Program-made: the position numbers and the translations under genes
Notes under the pieces: model-generated
The model's database searches: none
Told to the model about the DNA's origin: nothing
The model's input: only the letters and a program-made list of their open reading frames with translations
Assembly: GCF_002752675.1 (NCBI RefSeq)
Contig: NZ_CP024608.1
Coordinates: 2,852,001-2,916,000, forward strand
DNA: 64,000 bases
DNA from: Massilia violaceinigra
GTDB taxonomy: Bacteria; Pseudomonadota; Gammaproteobacteria; Burkholderiales; Burkholderiaceae_D
Reading direction: 5' to 3'
In this document: piece by piece, positions 47,167-56,760 of the stretch
Position numbering within the stretch: the stretch's first letter is position 1
Layout of the letters: each line of letters begins with the position of its first letter

Positions 47167-48875
47167 GCGCTGGCCGGTGCCAGGTCGATGCGCCGCACTT
47201 CCCGCAGGCGCCCGTTCTTGAGTTTTCCTTCCACCAGCTCGTCCCCCATCAGCGCGAATACCCGGCCCTGCACGAACAGGGGCAGGGCATCGCCGCGTTC
47301 GCCGCCCTGGGCCTTGAGCGTGCCCAGTTCGCGCAGCTTGAGCGCGGTATTGCGCAGGTACAGCACCGACACCACGTTGTCCGGCTCTCCGGCCGCTTGC
47401 GGCTGGCGCGTCTGCACCAGCGGCAAGCCGACCATGCCCTGGCCCGGCCGCTGCGAGGTGTAATGGAAGCCATGGCGCACCGCGGTGCTGTCCTCGGCCA
47501 GGGCGTGCACGTGGGTGTTGGCCAGGGCGGCCTGCTGGCGCAGCCGCACGCTGCTCAGGGAGAGCTCGCCCTGCGCCTGACCGGTCACCACGGCATCGTC
47601 GCCCATCGGCGCGATGTGCTCGGCCGGATGCGCCAGCGCCAGGCGCTGCGGCGCGCCGGTGCCATCCCAGCGCAGCGCGTACAGCGGCGCGCCGCCGTCG
47701 CCGGCGCTGCCGTACAGCAGCCACGGGCCGACATAGCGGCTGCGCAGCTGCTGCGAGGCGAATGCGGGCAATTGCTTGTAGCTGGACGGCGCGGCGCTTT
47801 CGCTGCCGTCGGACAAGGCCGTCAGCGGCAGCCGCAGCAGGGCCAGGTCGTCGGCGCCGGCCTGCCCGCGCCAGGAGGGCTGGCCCGCGCCGGCCGGCCC
47901 GACCAGCACGTTCACGTGCCCATCGGCGCTTTCGTGGAAGGCGGACGGATCGTGCGGCGCGCCGCTCACGCGAATGGCGCCGGGGGCGCCGCCGTTGAGG
48001 GGCATGCGGTACAGGCTGGCGCCGGCGTCATCCTTGTGCGGCGCGCTCCAGACGTACACCGCCTCGGGCGCCATGTGGAATGCCCGCGCGGGCGGTCCCA
48101 GCACGGCGCTGGCGTCGCAGCGCAGCGCGCGCATGGCCAGGTCGCACACGGTGACGCTGTGCAGCACCAGGCCCAGGTCCGGATCGATGGGCGCTTCGCT
48201 GACGTGGATCCGGTTGGCCGGGGCGATGCGGGTGAAGGGCGCCGCTGCCGGGTCGGCGCCGGCCAGCGCGCCGCGCAGCGCCGGCAGGGCCGCGAGCTGG
48301 TCGGCCGCGAGCGGATCGAGCGCGAGCGCGCTGTAGAGCACCAGCTTGCTGCCGATCTGGCGCACGCTCTCTTGCATGGCCGCGCCGTGCAGGCCGGCGC
48401 GCAGCTGGTAGCTGGCGCGGTAGCGCAGGCGCCCGGCCGCGTCGATGTCGAACAGCGCGATGCCGGTGCCGCCCGGGCGGCGCCCGATCAGCGCCACCGT
48501 GCCGTCGGCCACCGCCATCTCTTCCTGCACCTCGTCGCCTTGGGCGCGCGCATCGAGCGCCGCCACCAGCTTGAGCTGGTCCTTGCCGATATCGACCGTC
48601 AGCAGGCGGCCGCGCCGCAGCAGCACCAGATGGCGGCCGTGTTCGCGCACGATGGCGCTGGCCCCGGCGTCGGCCGGCGCGCCCGCCGGCGGCACGGCCG
48701 CCTCCGCCGTGCGCTCGCCGGCCTGCTCGGCAGCATCCTTGAGAAACGCGTCCAGCTGCGCCTCGTCCTGGAACGCATGCATGGTTTTCTGCGGCGCCGG
48801 CCCGCTGGCACGCGGCTGGCAGCCCGCAAGCGCGGCCAGCAACAGCGCCAGGCCGGCGGCGAGATAATGCGACAT
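47160..48875 (-). CDS. Beta-propeller domain lipoprotein
   Basis: A 571-residue lipoprotein. MSHYLAAGLALLLAALAGCQPRA has a lipobox LAGC (Cys19). TMHAFQDEAQLDAFLKDAAEQ is the short helical start typical of secreted Beta_propel (DUF2074-like) proteins, followed by repeated beta blades with alternating short hydrophobic strands (LLTVDIGKDQLKLVAALD, TGIALFDIDAAGRLRYRASYQL). Function in the family is unknown; a protein-binding or sensing scaffold is a reasonable guess. The start at 48875 is far inside a longer open frame and is set by the signal sequence. Confidence 0.7.
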   Translation of the reverse strand: MSHYLAAGLALLLAALAGCQPRASGPAPQKTMHAFQDEAQLDAFLKDAAEQAGERTAEAAVPPAGAPADAGASAIVREHGRHLVLLRRGRLLTVDIGKDQLKLVAALDARAQGDEVQEEMAVADGTVALIGRRPGGTGIALFDIDAAGRLRYRASYQLRAGLHGAAMQESVRQIGSKLVLYSALALDPLAADQLAALPALRGALAGADPAAAPFTRIAPANRIHVSEAPIDPDLGLVLHSVTVCDLAMRALRCDASAVLGPPARAFHMAPEAVYVWSAPHKDDAGASLYRMPLNGGAPGAIRVSGAPHDPSAFHESADGHVNVLVGPAGAGQPSWRGQAGADDLALLRLPLTALSDGSESAAPSSYKQLPAFASQQLRSRYVGPWLLYGSAGDGGAPLYALRWDGTGAPQRLALAHPAEHIAPMGDDAVVTGQAQGELSLSSVRLRQQAALANTHVHALAEDSTAVRHGFHYTSQRPGQGMVGLPLVQTRQPQAAGEPDNVVSVLYLRNTALKLRELGTLKAQGGERGDALPLFVQGRVFALMGDELVEGKLKNGRLREVRRIDLAPASAQ

Positions 48876-49066
48876 GAATGGCTCTCCTGTTTTTATGTCT
48901 GTCCGCTGCGACTGTTGCGCATTGGCGGGACATGGAATGTAACGGAAGCGGCCCCAAAAAGGGGTTGCTTGGTGCAAAAAAAGTAAAATCGCGACACATA
49001 ACCCGCTACGCATGCGCGCCGACAATCGTGCTTCGCTGCCGGCCCGGATTCTGGCATCATGGGGTG

Positions 49067-49684
49067 ATGGCGACCCTCTTCTTCCCCCTCTTTCCTCTCG
49101 GTACGGTCCTGTTTCCGGATGGCGTGCTGCCCCTGCAGATTTTCGAGGTGCGCTATCTCGATATGGTGGGCAAATGCATCGCCAACGGCACCCCGTTCGG
49201 CGTGGTCCTGCTGACCGAGGGCCACGAAGTGCGCACGCCCGAGGGCCAGGAGCGCTTCCACCCGGCCGGCACCCTCGCTTCGGTGCAGGACAGCGGCATG
49301 ACAGCACCGGGACTGATGCAGGTCACCTGCCGCGGCGCGGCGCGCTTTCGCATCCTCTCCAGCGAGCGCCGCGCCAACGGCCTGTGGATGGCCGAGACCG
49401 AACTGCTCGAAGACGACCACGCGGTGCCGGTGCCGTCCGAACTGCAGGGCGCGGCCGACGCCCTCGACCGCGTGCTGGCCTCGCTCGACGAAGTGCCCGA
49501 GCAGCGCTGGCCGGTGCTGCCGCCGTTCCGCCTCGACGATTGCGGCTGGGTCGCGAACCGCTGGTGCGACCTGCTGCCCTTGCCGAACGACCAGAAATAC
49601 CGCCTGTTGATGCTCGACAATCCGGTCATCCGGCTCGAATTGCTGCACGATATGCTCGACGAACATGGCCTGATTACATCCTGA
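49067..49684 (+). CDS. Lon N-terminal (LON substrate-binding) domain protein
   Basis: A 205-residue stand-alone LON-SB domain. FPLFPLGTVLFPDGVLPLQIFEVRYLDMVGKCIANGTPFGVVLL is the diagnostic start, and the C-terminal helical segment ends YRLLMLDNPVIRLELLHDMLDEHG. It lacks the AAA and protease domains of Lon. Role uncertain; such proteins may bind misfolded substrates or act in ubiquitin-like-free quality control. The ATG at 49067 is chosen by homology to the domain start. Confidence 0.9.
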   Translation: MATLFFPLFPLGTVLFPDGVLPLQIFEVRYLDMVGKCIANGTPFGVVLLTEGHEVRTPEGQERFHPAGTLASVQDSGMTAPGLMQVTCRGAARFRILSSERRANGLWMAETELLEDDHAVPVPSELQGAADALDRVLASLDEVPEQRWPVLPPFRLDDCGWVANRWCDLLPLPNDQKYRLLMLDNPVIRLELLHDMLDEHGLITS

Positions 49685-49807
49685 GGAGCGGGTGCCGCAC
49701 CATGCCGCCATGCCTGAATGATAATATAGCGATCACCGCAACAGAGATACACCAGCAAGCGGCGCCGCCCGGGCACTGCGGGCATCCCGACAAACAAGGA
49801 CGGCAGC

Positions 49808-50572
49808 ATGAGCTTTTCCGATGACATCCTGAGGGCCTACGCCGACGGCGCGCTCGACGCCGCCACCCGCGAGGTGGTGGCCCAGGCGCTGCGCCAGGAC
49901 CCGGCGCTGGAAGCCCGTTTTCGCCAGTTGCAGGCCCAGCGCAGCAATGCCTTCGCCGGCTTCGCGCCGGGCGAGGGCGGCTCCCAGCGCCAGCCGGCGG
50001 CGGCGCGCTCGGCCAAGGTGGTGCAGCTGCATGCGGCGCGCGCGGTCCGCGCCGCGCCGCCGCCGGCCGCGCCGCAGTTGACGGGGCAGCCGGCCGGCGC
50101 GGGGCCGCGCGACTGGTCCTGGAGCGCCTGGAGCGGCCTGGCGGCCACGCTGGTGCTCGGCCTGCTGGCCGGCGCCGGCATCAGCTCCGCGCTGCAGCGC
50201 GAGGGCCTGGCGCTGATCGATGGCGAGGGCTCCATCATGACGGCGCGCGGCGCGCTGGCGCACGCGCTCACGCAGCAGTTGTCCGGCACGCCGGAAGCGG
50301 ACGCGCCGGTGCGCATCGGCACCAGTTTCCTGTCGAAAGAAGGGGCGTACTGCCGCAGCTTCCGGCTGGCCAACGGCGGCGGGCTGGCCTGCCGCGGCGG
50401 CACCGGCTGGAACATCACCCTGTACGCGCGCATGGACAGCACCGGCAACGAATACCTTACCCCCGGCAACGGCATGCCGCGCGCGGTGCAGGACGCCGTC
50501 ACGCTGCGCAGCGCCGACACGCTCGATCCGATCGCGGAACGGGCCGCGCGCGACCGCGGCTGGAAGCGCTGA
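49808..50572 (+). CDS. Anti-sigma-factor-like single-pass membrane protein
   Basis: A 254-residue protein. The N-terminus SDDILRAYADGALDAATREVVAQALRQDPALEARFRQLQ is the helical domain of the zinc-less anti-sigma family; it lacks an HxxxCxxC motif. A Pro/Ala linker and one transmembrane helix (GLAATLVLGLLAGAGISSAL, about residues 111-130) lead to a periplasmic domain with a C-terminal beta segment containing two cysteines (EGAYCRSFRLANGGGLACRGG). No sigma factor gene is adjacent on either side, so its partner must be elsewhere. AAGGA precedes the ATG. Confidence 0.75.
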   Translation: MSFSDDILRAYADGALDAATREVVAQALRQDPALEARFRQLQAQRSNAFAGFAPGEGGSQRQPAAARSAKVVQLHAARAVRAAPPPAAPQLTGQPAGAGPRDWSWSAWSGLAATLVLGLLAGAGISSALQREGLALIDGEGSIMTARGALAHALTQQLSGTPEADAPVRIGTSFLSKEGAYCRSFRLANGGGLACRGGTGWNITLYARMDSTGNEYLTPGNGMPRAVQDAVTLRSADTLDPIAERAARDRGWKR

Positions 50573-50670
50573 GAGGCGCTGCCGGCGGCGCCGCCTCAGG
50601 CGTCGTATCGGCGCTGTAGCGGGCGCCGCATCAGGCACACAGCATCCGCTTCAGGCGCGCGCCGTAGCGC

Positions 50671-53600
50671 TCACGCGCACAGCGCGCGGTTGCGGCCCTC
50701 GGTCTTCGCGCGGTACATGGCGCGGTCGGCATGCTCGACCAGCTGCTCCGGGCTGCCCGTTTCGTCGGCCATCAGCGACACCACCCCGATACTGATCGTC
50801 ACCACTCCGTACGGCGACTTGGCGTGCGGCAGCGCCAGTTTTTCCAGCGCCTGGCACAGCGCGTTGGCCAGTTCCAGCGCTTCGGCGGCGCTGGTGGCGG
50901 GCGCCAGCAGCGCGAATTCCTCGCCGCCGTAGCGCGCCACCAGGTCGGTGGTGCGGCGCGCGTGCGCGGCGATCACCCCGGCCACCGCGCGCAGGCACTG
51001 GTCGCCGGCCTGGTGCCCGTAATGGTCGTTGTAGCTCTTGAAGTGGTCGACGTCGAGCATGGCCAGCGCCACCGGATAGCCGTTGCGCGCGGCGCGCCGC
51101 CATTCGGACTCGAGCGCGGTGTCGAAGCCGCGCCGGTTGTTGATGCCGGTCAGCCCGTCGGTGCTCGACAGCGCCGCCAGCTTGGCGTTGCTCGCTTCCA
51201 GCTCGGCGGTGCGCTCGGCCACCATGTGCTGCAACTGCTTCTGGCGCCGGGTCAGGTCGCGCACGCGCGCCCGGTAGGCGCTGCTGACCAGACCCAGCGC
51301 CAGCAAGGCCAGGATCAGGCGGAACCACCAGGTTTTCCACCACGGCGGCAGGATCGTCACCGTCATGCTGGCCGCGTTCTCGCTCCACATGCCCTGGTGA
51401 TTGGCGGCGCGCACCGAAAACACATAGGTGCCCGGATCGAGGTTGGTGTAGGTGGCGCTGCGGTGGGCGGAGTCGGTCACGACCCATTCGCGGTCGAAGC
51501 CGGCCAGGCGGTATTTGTAGGTGTTGCGTACCGGATCGGTGAAGTGCAGGGCCGCGAATTCGATCGAAAACACCGAGCCGTCGCCGGCCAGGGTCAGGTT
51601 GACCGGGGCCGTCACCGCGCCATCCAGGCGCAGGCCCGGCACCGCGCGCCCGTCGCGCAGCGAGCGGTTGAACACGCTGATATCGGTGATCGCCACCTGG
51701 GGCGGGGCCGAGACGCTGCGCACCGCCGCCGGGGTCACCCCGGTGATGCCTTTGACACCGCCGAAGTACAGGCGCCCGTTGGACGCGGCGTGCGCGGCGC
51801 CCGAGGAAAATCCTTCCGACATGCCGTCGGCGGCGGAAAAGCGCGCCACCTTGCCGCTGTCCGGATCGAGCCGCAGCAAGCCATTGGCGGTGCTCAGCCA
51901 CAGTTGGCCGGCCTGGTCGCTGCGCATGGCCAGGATCTTGACCTGGCCGACGCTGCCGGGCCCGTCGTAGCGCTGGAAGCGGATCGCGCCCTTGGCATCG
52001 GTGAGGATCTGGTTCACGCCGCGCGCGGTGCCGGCCCACAGGCGCCCGCGCGGATCCTGGTACAGCGACACCACGTTGTTGTCGGACAGCGAAGCGGGGT
52101 CGCTGGCGCGGTAGCGCAGATGGCGGAACTTGCCGCTGGCCTGGTCCAGCACATCGAGCCCGCCGCCGCCCCATTCCGAGCCCATCCAGACGCGCCCGAG
52201 CCGGTCTTCGACGATGGTGGTGGTGCTGTTCACGCTGCGGCTGCCGGGCTGGGCCGGGTCGGACGGGAACTGGGTGCTCTCGCCCGTGGCCGGATCGTAG
52301 CGCACCACGTGCTGGCCGGTGCCGAGCCACAGGGCGCCGCCGGCGGCCGGGGCGATGGTGTTGATGAAGTCGCTGCCGACCGAGCCGAAGCTGACCACCC
52401 GCACCGGTGCCTCGACCCCGTCGAGCCGGTTCAGGCCGGCCGCGGTGCCGATCCACAAGGGCCCGTCCGGCTGCTGGTACAGGCTGTACACGATGTTGCT
52501 GCTGAGCGCGCCCGGCTTGCCGTCGGCGCGGTAGCTGCGCAGCACCGCGCCGCTGGCGCTGTCGAACAGCGACAGGCCGGCATTGTTGGCCAGCCACAGG
52601 CGCCCGCCCGGCGCGCCTTCCATGGCGCGCATGGCATTGTTGGGGCGCAGGTTGTTGGCCTCGACATCGAACGGAATGTAGCGCTGGAAGCCTTCGCTGT
52701 TGAGGTTGACGAGGCTGATGCCGTCGGTGATCGAGCCGATCCACAGCATGCCGCTGCGGTCGTGCATGACGGCGCGGATATCGTCCGACGGCAAGCTGTA
52801 GGAATCGTTGGCGCGGTGCACGTAATGCACGGGGGTGCTGCCTGCCTGGTCCTTGGTTTTATCCCAGCGCAGCAGGCCCGCCGCCAGCGTGCCGGCCCAG
52901 ATCGTGTCGTTGCGGTCGCCGTACAGGTAGTTGATGCGGGTGGCGGGCGAGGGCACGTGCTTGCGCGCGCTCCAGGGCTGGCCGGCGCGCCAAGTCACCA
53001 CCCCGGTTTCGGTGCCGATCCAGAGCGTGCGGTCGGGCGCGAAATGCAGGGCGCGCACGATGTTGAGCTTGGGGTCGGGCGACTCGGGGCGGTCGATCCG
53101 GTAATGCGCGAACTGCTCGGCGCCCGGCGCCAGGTAATCGAGTCCGCCCGGCCAGGTGGCGGCCCACAGGCCGCCGCGCTCGTCCATGGCGATGGCGTTC
53201 AGGTCGTTGCTGGCCAGGCTGCCCGGGCGCGCCGCGTCGTGCAGGTACAGGGTAAATTTGCCGCTGGCGGGGTCGAAGTGCTGCAGGCCGCCCCAGGTGG
53301 CCAGCCACATGCCGCCCTTGCCGTCGCCGATGATCTCCTTGATGATGCGCTGCGCGCCCGGTCCCGGCGGCGGCACGAAGCGGGTGAAGTTGTTGGTCTG
53401 CGGATTGAAGCGCGCCAGCCCGTTCTGGGTCGCCACCCAGATGGTGCCGGCCGCGTCTTCGTACAGGTCGGAGACGCGGTCGTGCGGCAGGTTGCCGCCG
53501 CTGTTGGCGTTGCTGACGTACTTGACCGCGTGGTAGCCGTTGTAGCGGTACAGCCCGCCGCTGTGGGTGCCGATCCACACGAAGCCCTGGCGGTCCTGCA

Positions 53601-53787
53601 GCAGCGCCAGGATGGACAGTTCGTCCGAGTCGAAGGAGGCGAGGCGCTTGAAGCGCAGCGGCGAGGTCGGCGTGGCGCTGGCATGGGCCGCGGCCTGCAG
53701 GCACAGACAGGCGCATACGCAGGCGAACAGCAGCGGACGCAACAGGGCGGACAGGCAGTGCGCGGGGGCGGTAAATACGGTTGGCAT
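50671..53787 (-). CDS. Periplasmic-propeller (Reg_prop/Y_Y_Y) diguanylate cyclase
   Basis: A 1038-residue sensor. A signal peptide (LLFACVCACLCLQAAAHA) precedes about a dozen Reg_prop blades (repeats like DRQGFVWIGTHSGGLYRYN and DRSGMLWIGSITDGISLVN), a Y_Y_Y domain (YRLAGFDREWVVTDSAHRSATYTNLDPGTYVFSVRA), one transmembrane helix, a coiled-coil (KQLQHMVAERTAELEASNAKL) and a GGEEF domain with intact RYGGEEF active site. It should make cyclic di-GMP on sensing an extracellular, perhaps glycan, ligand. No RxxD inhibitory site is obvious before GGEEF. Diverges from rhlE. Confidence 0.9.
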   Translation of the reverse strand: MPTVFTAPAHCLSALLRPLLFACVCACLCLQAAAHASATPTSPLRFKRLASFDSDELSILALLQDRQGFVWIGTHSGGLYRYNGYHAVKYVSNANSGGNLPHDRVSDLYEDAAGTIWVATQNGLARFNPQTNNFTRFVPPPGPGAQRIIKEIIGDGKGGMWLATWGGLQHFDPASGKFTLYLHDAARPGSLASNDLNAIAMDERGGLWAATWPGGLDYLAPGAEQFAHYRIDRPESPDPKLNIVRALHFAPDRTLWIGTETGVVTWRAGQPWSARKHVPSPATRINYLYGDRNDTIWAGTLAAGLLRWDKTKDQAGSTPVHYVHRANDSYSLPSDDIRAVMHDRSGMLWIGSITDGISLVNLNSEGFQRYIPFDVEANNLRPNNAMRAMEGAPGGRLWLANNAGLSLFDSASGAVLRSYRADGKPGALSSNIVYSLYQQPDGPLWIGTAAGLNRLDGVEAPVRVVSFGSVGSDFINTIAPAAGGALWLGTGQHVVRYDPATGESTQFPSDPAQPGSRSVNSTTTIVEDRLGRVWMGSEWGGGGLDVLDQASGKFRHLRYRASDPASLSDNNVVSLYQDPRGRLWAGTARGVNQILTDAKGAIRFQRYDGPGSVGQVKILAMRSDQAGQLWLSTANGLLRLDPDSGKVARFSAADGMSEGFSSGAAHAASNGRLYFGGVKGITGVTPAAVRSVSAPPQVAITDISVFNRSLRDGRAVPGLRLDGAVTAPVNLTLAGDGSVFSIEFAALHFTDPVRNTYKYRLAGFDREWVVTDSAHRSATYTNLDPGTYVFSVRAANHQGMWSENAASMTVTILPPWWKTWWFRLILALLALGLVSSAYRARVRDLTRRQKQLQHMVAERTAELEASNAKLAALSSTDGLTGINNRRGFDTALESEWRRAARNGYPVALAMLDVDHFKSYNDHYGHQAGDQCLRAVAGVIAAHARRTTDLVARYGGEEFALLAPATSAAEALELANALCQALEKLALPHAKSPYGVVTISIGVVSLMADETGSPEQLVEHADRAMYRAKTEGRNRALCA

Positions 53788-54099
53788 GTCAAATAGGTGT
53801 CTACAGTACCGGTCACCCCAGGAATGCCGGGGAACCCGGGCAGTGTAAACCAAGTTGACTCTGCGGCAATACCTCTTTCTTAATCTTATATCGATGTACA
53901 GTTGCCGGGATTTAGGGTATCGTTTACGGCACTATTATTGCATCTACGTCCGTACGTCCGGTTCTGCCGACGCTGTCGTGGCACACTTCGAGCTGGCCGC
54001 CGGTCTTGCCACTGCCCGGCTCGTTCCCGTCCATCCTGGAAGTTCCCCGCGTCGGCCTGTCCGGGCGTAGAGCATATCGAACCAACGCCCGGAAAACTT
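53788..54099 (+). other. Divergent 312-base region and rhlE leader with Shine-Dalgarno hairpin
   Basis: No gene seen. Weak promoter-like elements include TTGACT (53852-53857) and TATTAT near 53933. Just before rhlE, TCCGGGCG (54060-54067) pairs with CGCCCGGA (54086-54093); the stem ends 6 bases before the ATG and contains the only plausible ribosome binding site (GGA, 54091-54093). Confidence 0.5.
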
Positions 54100-55632
54100 A
54101 TGTCTGAAACACCGATTACCATCGAAGCCGACAGTGAACCCACCGTCAAGTTTGCCGATTTCGGCCTTGCGCCTGAGATCCTGCGCGCACTGACGGACCA
54201 GGGCTACATCCACCCGACGCCGATCCAGGCCAAGGCCATTCCGATCGTCCTGCAGGGGCGCGACGTCATGGGCGCGGCCCAGACCGGCACCGGCAAGACC
54301 GCCAGTTTTTCGCTGCCCATCATCCAGCTGCTGCTGGCCCACGCCAGCCCGAGCATGTCGCCGGCGCGCCATCCGGTGCGCGCCCTGGTCCTGACCCCCA
54401 CGCGCGAGCTGGCGGTGCAGGTGGCCGAGAACGTCAAGGCTTACGCCCAGCACACCCCGCTGCGCTCGACCGTGGTGTTCGGCGGCATGGACATGAAGGG
54501 CCAGACCATCATCCTCAAGGGTGGGGTCGAAATCGTCATCGCCACCCCGGGCCGCCTGCTCGACCATATCGAACAGAAAAACGTCAGCCTGGGCCAGGTG
54601 CAGATGCTGGTCATGGATGAAGCCGACCGCATGCTCGACATGGGCTTCCTGCCGGACTTGCAGCGCATCATCAACCTGCTGCCGAAAAAGCGCCAGAACC
54701 TGATGTTCTCGGCCACCTTCTCGCCGGAAATCAAGAAGCTGGCCAACAGCTTCCTGACCGATCCAGTGACCATCGAAGTGGCGCGCAGCAACGCCACCGC
54801 CGACAAGGTGACCCAGATCGTCTACAAGGTCGCCGACGAAGCCAAGCGCGACGTGGTCGAATTCCTCATCCGCGGACGCGACCTCAAGCAGGTGCTGGTG
54901 TTCTCGAACACCAAGATCGGCGCTTCGCGCCTGTCGCGCCACCTGGAGCAGGGCGGCATCAAGGCCACCGCGATTCACGGCGACAAGACCCAGCAGGAAC
55001 GCATGGGCGCGCTCGACGCCTTCAAGAAGGGCGAGATCGACGTGCTGGTCGCCACCGACGTGGCCGCGCGCGGGCTCGACATTTCCGACCTGCCGTGCGT
55101 GATCAACTTCGACCTGCCGTACAACGCCGAAGATTATGTGCACCGGATCGGCCGCACCGGCCGCGCCGGCGCCTCGGGCGATGCGCTGTCGGTGTTTTCG
55201 GACAAGGACGAGCGCTTGCTGGTCGATATCGAAAAACTGATCAAGCAAACGATCACGCGCGGCGAACTGGCCGGCTTCGTGGCCAGCGCCAGCGCCAGCG
55301 CAGGGCGCTTCGATGCCTCGGGCGAGCGCCGTCCGCGCCGCGACGACAGCAGCGCCGGCAGCAGCGCCGGCCGTCCGTCCGGGCGCCCGCCGGAGCGCGA
55401 ACGCAGTGGCGAGCGCAGCAGCAGTAGCGAGCGCAGTTCCGAACGCACTTCCACCAGCAGTTCCTCGAGCCGCCCGGGCCCGTATCCGCGCCGCGAGAAG
55501 GTCGATCCCTGGTTCCTGACTCCGTACGAGCCGGCCAAGAAGAACACGCCGGTCGTCGCCGACCAGGTTGCCACCAGCACCAAGCCCAAGCAGAAGATTG
55601 CCGTGCTGCTCGGCGGTTCGCCCAAGCAGTAA
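54100..55632 (+). CDS. rhlE: DEAD-box RNA helicase RhlE
   Basis: ATP-dependent RNA helicase involved in ribosome assembly and RNA decay, 510 residues. The Q-motif is PTPIQAKAIP, motif I AQTGTGKT, motif II DEAD, motif III SAT, and motif VI HRIGRTGRAG. Beyond about residue 390 the C-terminus is a Ser/Arg-rich low-complexity tail ending with KQKIAVLLGGSPKQ, normal for RhlE. The ATG at 54100 is used; upstream in-frame codons lie in the leader. A hairpin may mask its Shine-Dalgarno. Confidence 0.95.
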   Translation: MSETPITIEADSEPTVKFADFGLAPEILRALTDQGYIHPTPIQAKAIPIVLQGRDVMGAAQTGTGKTASFSLPIIQLLLAHASPSMSPARHPVRALVLTPTRELAVQVAENVKAYAQHTPLRSTVVFGGMDMKGQTIILKGGVEIVIATPGRLLDHIEQKNVSLGQVQMLVMDEADRMLDMGFLPDLQRIINLLPKKRQNLMFSATFSPEIKKLANSFLTDPVTIEVARSNATADKVTQIVYKVADEAKRDVVEFLIRGRDLKQVLVFSNTKIGASRLSRHLEQGGIKATAIHGDKTQQERMGALDAFKKGEIDVLVATDVAARGLDISDLPCVINFDLPYNAEDYVHRIGRTGRAGASGDALSVFSDKDERLLVDIEKLIKQTITRGELAGFVASASASAGRFDASGERRPRRDDSSAGSSAGRPSGRPPERERSGERSSSSERSSERTSTSSSSSRPGPYPRREKVDPWFLTPYEPAKKNTPVVADQVATSTKPKQKIAVLLGGSPKQ

Positions 55633-55689
55633 GCGCGTGGCGGGTCCGGTTTCGGATACGGTCCCGGCCCTGGTGCCGGGGCGGCCGCA

Positions 55690-55720
55690 TTGCCGTCTGG
55701 TTGTTGCCAAGATGTATAAT
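55690..55720 (+). promoter_or_regulatory. Candidate promoter of the glycan operon
   Basis: A perfect TATAAT (55715-55720) with a -35 like TTGCCG (55690-55695) at a 19-base spacer, about 80 bases before the GT2 start codon. Confidence 0.55.
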
Positions 55721-55800
55721 TTGCTTGAATGTAATGCCGCCACCCGCTTGGCTTTCCGGCCAGGCGCCGCGGCGTTTCTCTTTTTACTCAATGTATAACC

Positions 55801-56745
55801 ATGAACAAACTAATTAATCAAAGCATCGCCATCCTCGTGCCTTGTTATAACGAGGAACTGACGGTTGCCGCGATTGTTCGCGACTTCAACGCCTGCCTGC
55901 CGCAAGCCGTGGTGTATGTATTCGACAACAATTCCAAGGATGCCACCGTGCGCCTGGCGCGCGAAGCGGGCGCCGTGGTGCGCAATGTGCCGCTGCAGGG
56001 CAAGGGCAATGTCATCCGGCGCATGTTCGCCGACGTCGACGCCGACATCTACATCATGGTCGACGGCGACAATACCTACGACGCCAGCGTGGCGCCGCAG
56101 CTGGCCGAAAAACTGATCGATGAAGGCCTCGACATGGTGGTCGGCACGCGCGTGTCGACCGAGCAGGAAGCCTACCGCTTCGGGCACCGCTTCGGCAACC
56201 GCCTGCTGACCGGCTCGGTCGCTGCGGTGTTCGGCAACACCTTCACCGACATGCTGTCCGGCTACCGCGTGTTTTCGCGCCGTTACGCCAAGTCGTTCGC
56301 GGCCCACTCGGCCGGCTTCGAAACCGAAACCGAACTGACCGTGCACGCGCTCGAACTGCGCATGCCGGTCGCCGAGGTCGAAACCATCTACCGCTCGCGT
56401 CCGGAAGGCTCGGTCAGCAAGCTCAATACCTACCGCGACGGCGTGCGCATCCTCTGGACCATCATCAAGCTGTTCAAGACCGAAAAGCCGCTGGCCTTCT
56501 TCTCGCTGGCGTTTTTCGCCTTCATGCTGGCCGCCGTCGGCTTTGCCTTCCCGCTGCTGCAGACTTACCTGGAAACCGGCCTGGTGCCGCGCCTGCCGAC
56601 CGCGATCCTGTCCGTGGCGCTGAGCCTGTTCGGCGTGATTTCGCTCAACTGCGGCCTGATCCTCGATACCGTCACCAAGGGCCGCATCGAACAGAAGCGT
56701 TTCGCCTACCTGGCGATTTCGGGACCGCGCGTCAAGCATGCCTGA
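55801..56745 (+). CDS. Family 2 glycosyltransferase (dolichol-phosphate-mannose-synthase-like)
   Basis: A 314-residue inverting glycosyltransferase. The GT-A N-terminal domain has IAILVPCYNEELTVAAIV, the DxD-type DGDNTYD (metal/nucleotide) and FETETELTVHALELRMPVAEVE. Two C-terminal transmembrane helices (residues about 238-262 and 272-292) anchor it. Together with the GtrA protein 15 bases downstream this is the usual bactoprenol-linked sugar transfer pair. It probably loads a sugar onto undecaprenyl phosphate for surface glycan modification. Confidence 0.9.
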   Translation: MNKLINQSIAILVPCYNEELTVAAIVRDFNACLPQAVVYVFDNNSKDATVRLAREAGAVVRNVPLQGKGNVIRRMFADVDADIYIMVDGDNTYDASVAPQLAEKLIDEGLDMVVGTRVSTEQEAYRFGHRFGNRLLTGSVAAVFGNTFTDMLSGYRVFSRRYAKSFAAHSAGFETETELTVHALELRMPVAEVETIYRSRPEGSVSKLNTYRDGVRILWTIIKLFKTEKPLAFFSLAFFAFMLAAVGFAFPLLQTYLETGLVPRLPTAILSVALSLFGVISLNCGLILDTVTKGRIEQKRFAYLAISGPRVKHA

Positions 56746-56760
56746 GCCGGGTAGTCTGCG

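Noticed and set aside
50731..53796. Long open frame on the plus strand opposite the diguanylate cyclase
   Set aside because: Composition is Val/Arg/Gly/His-rich with no domain; the minus strand encodes Reg_prop repeats and an intact GGEEF.
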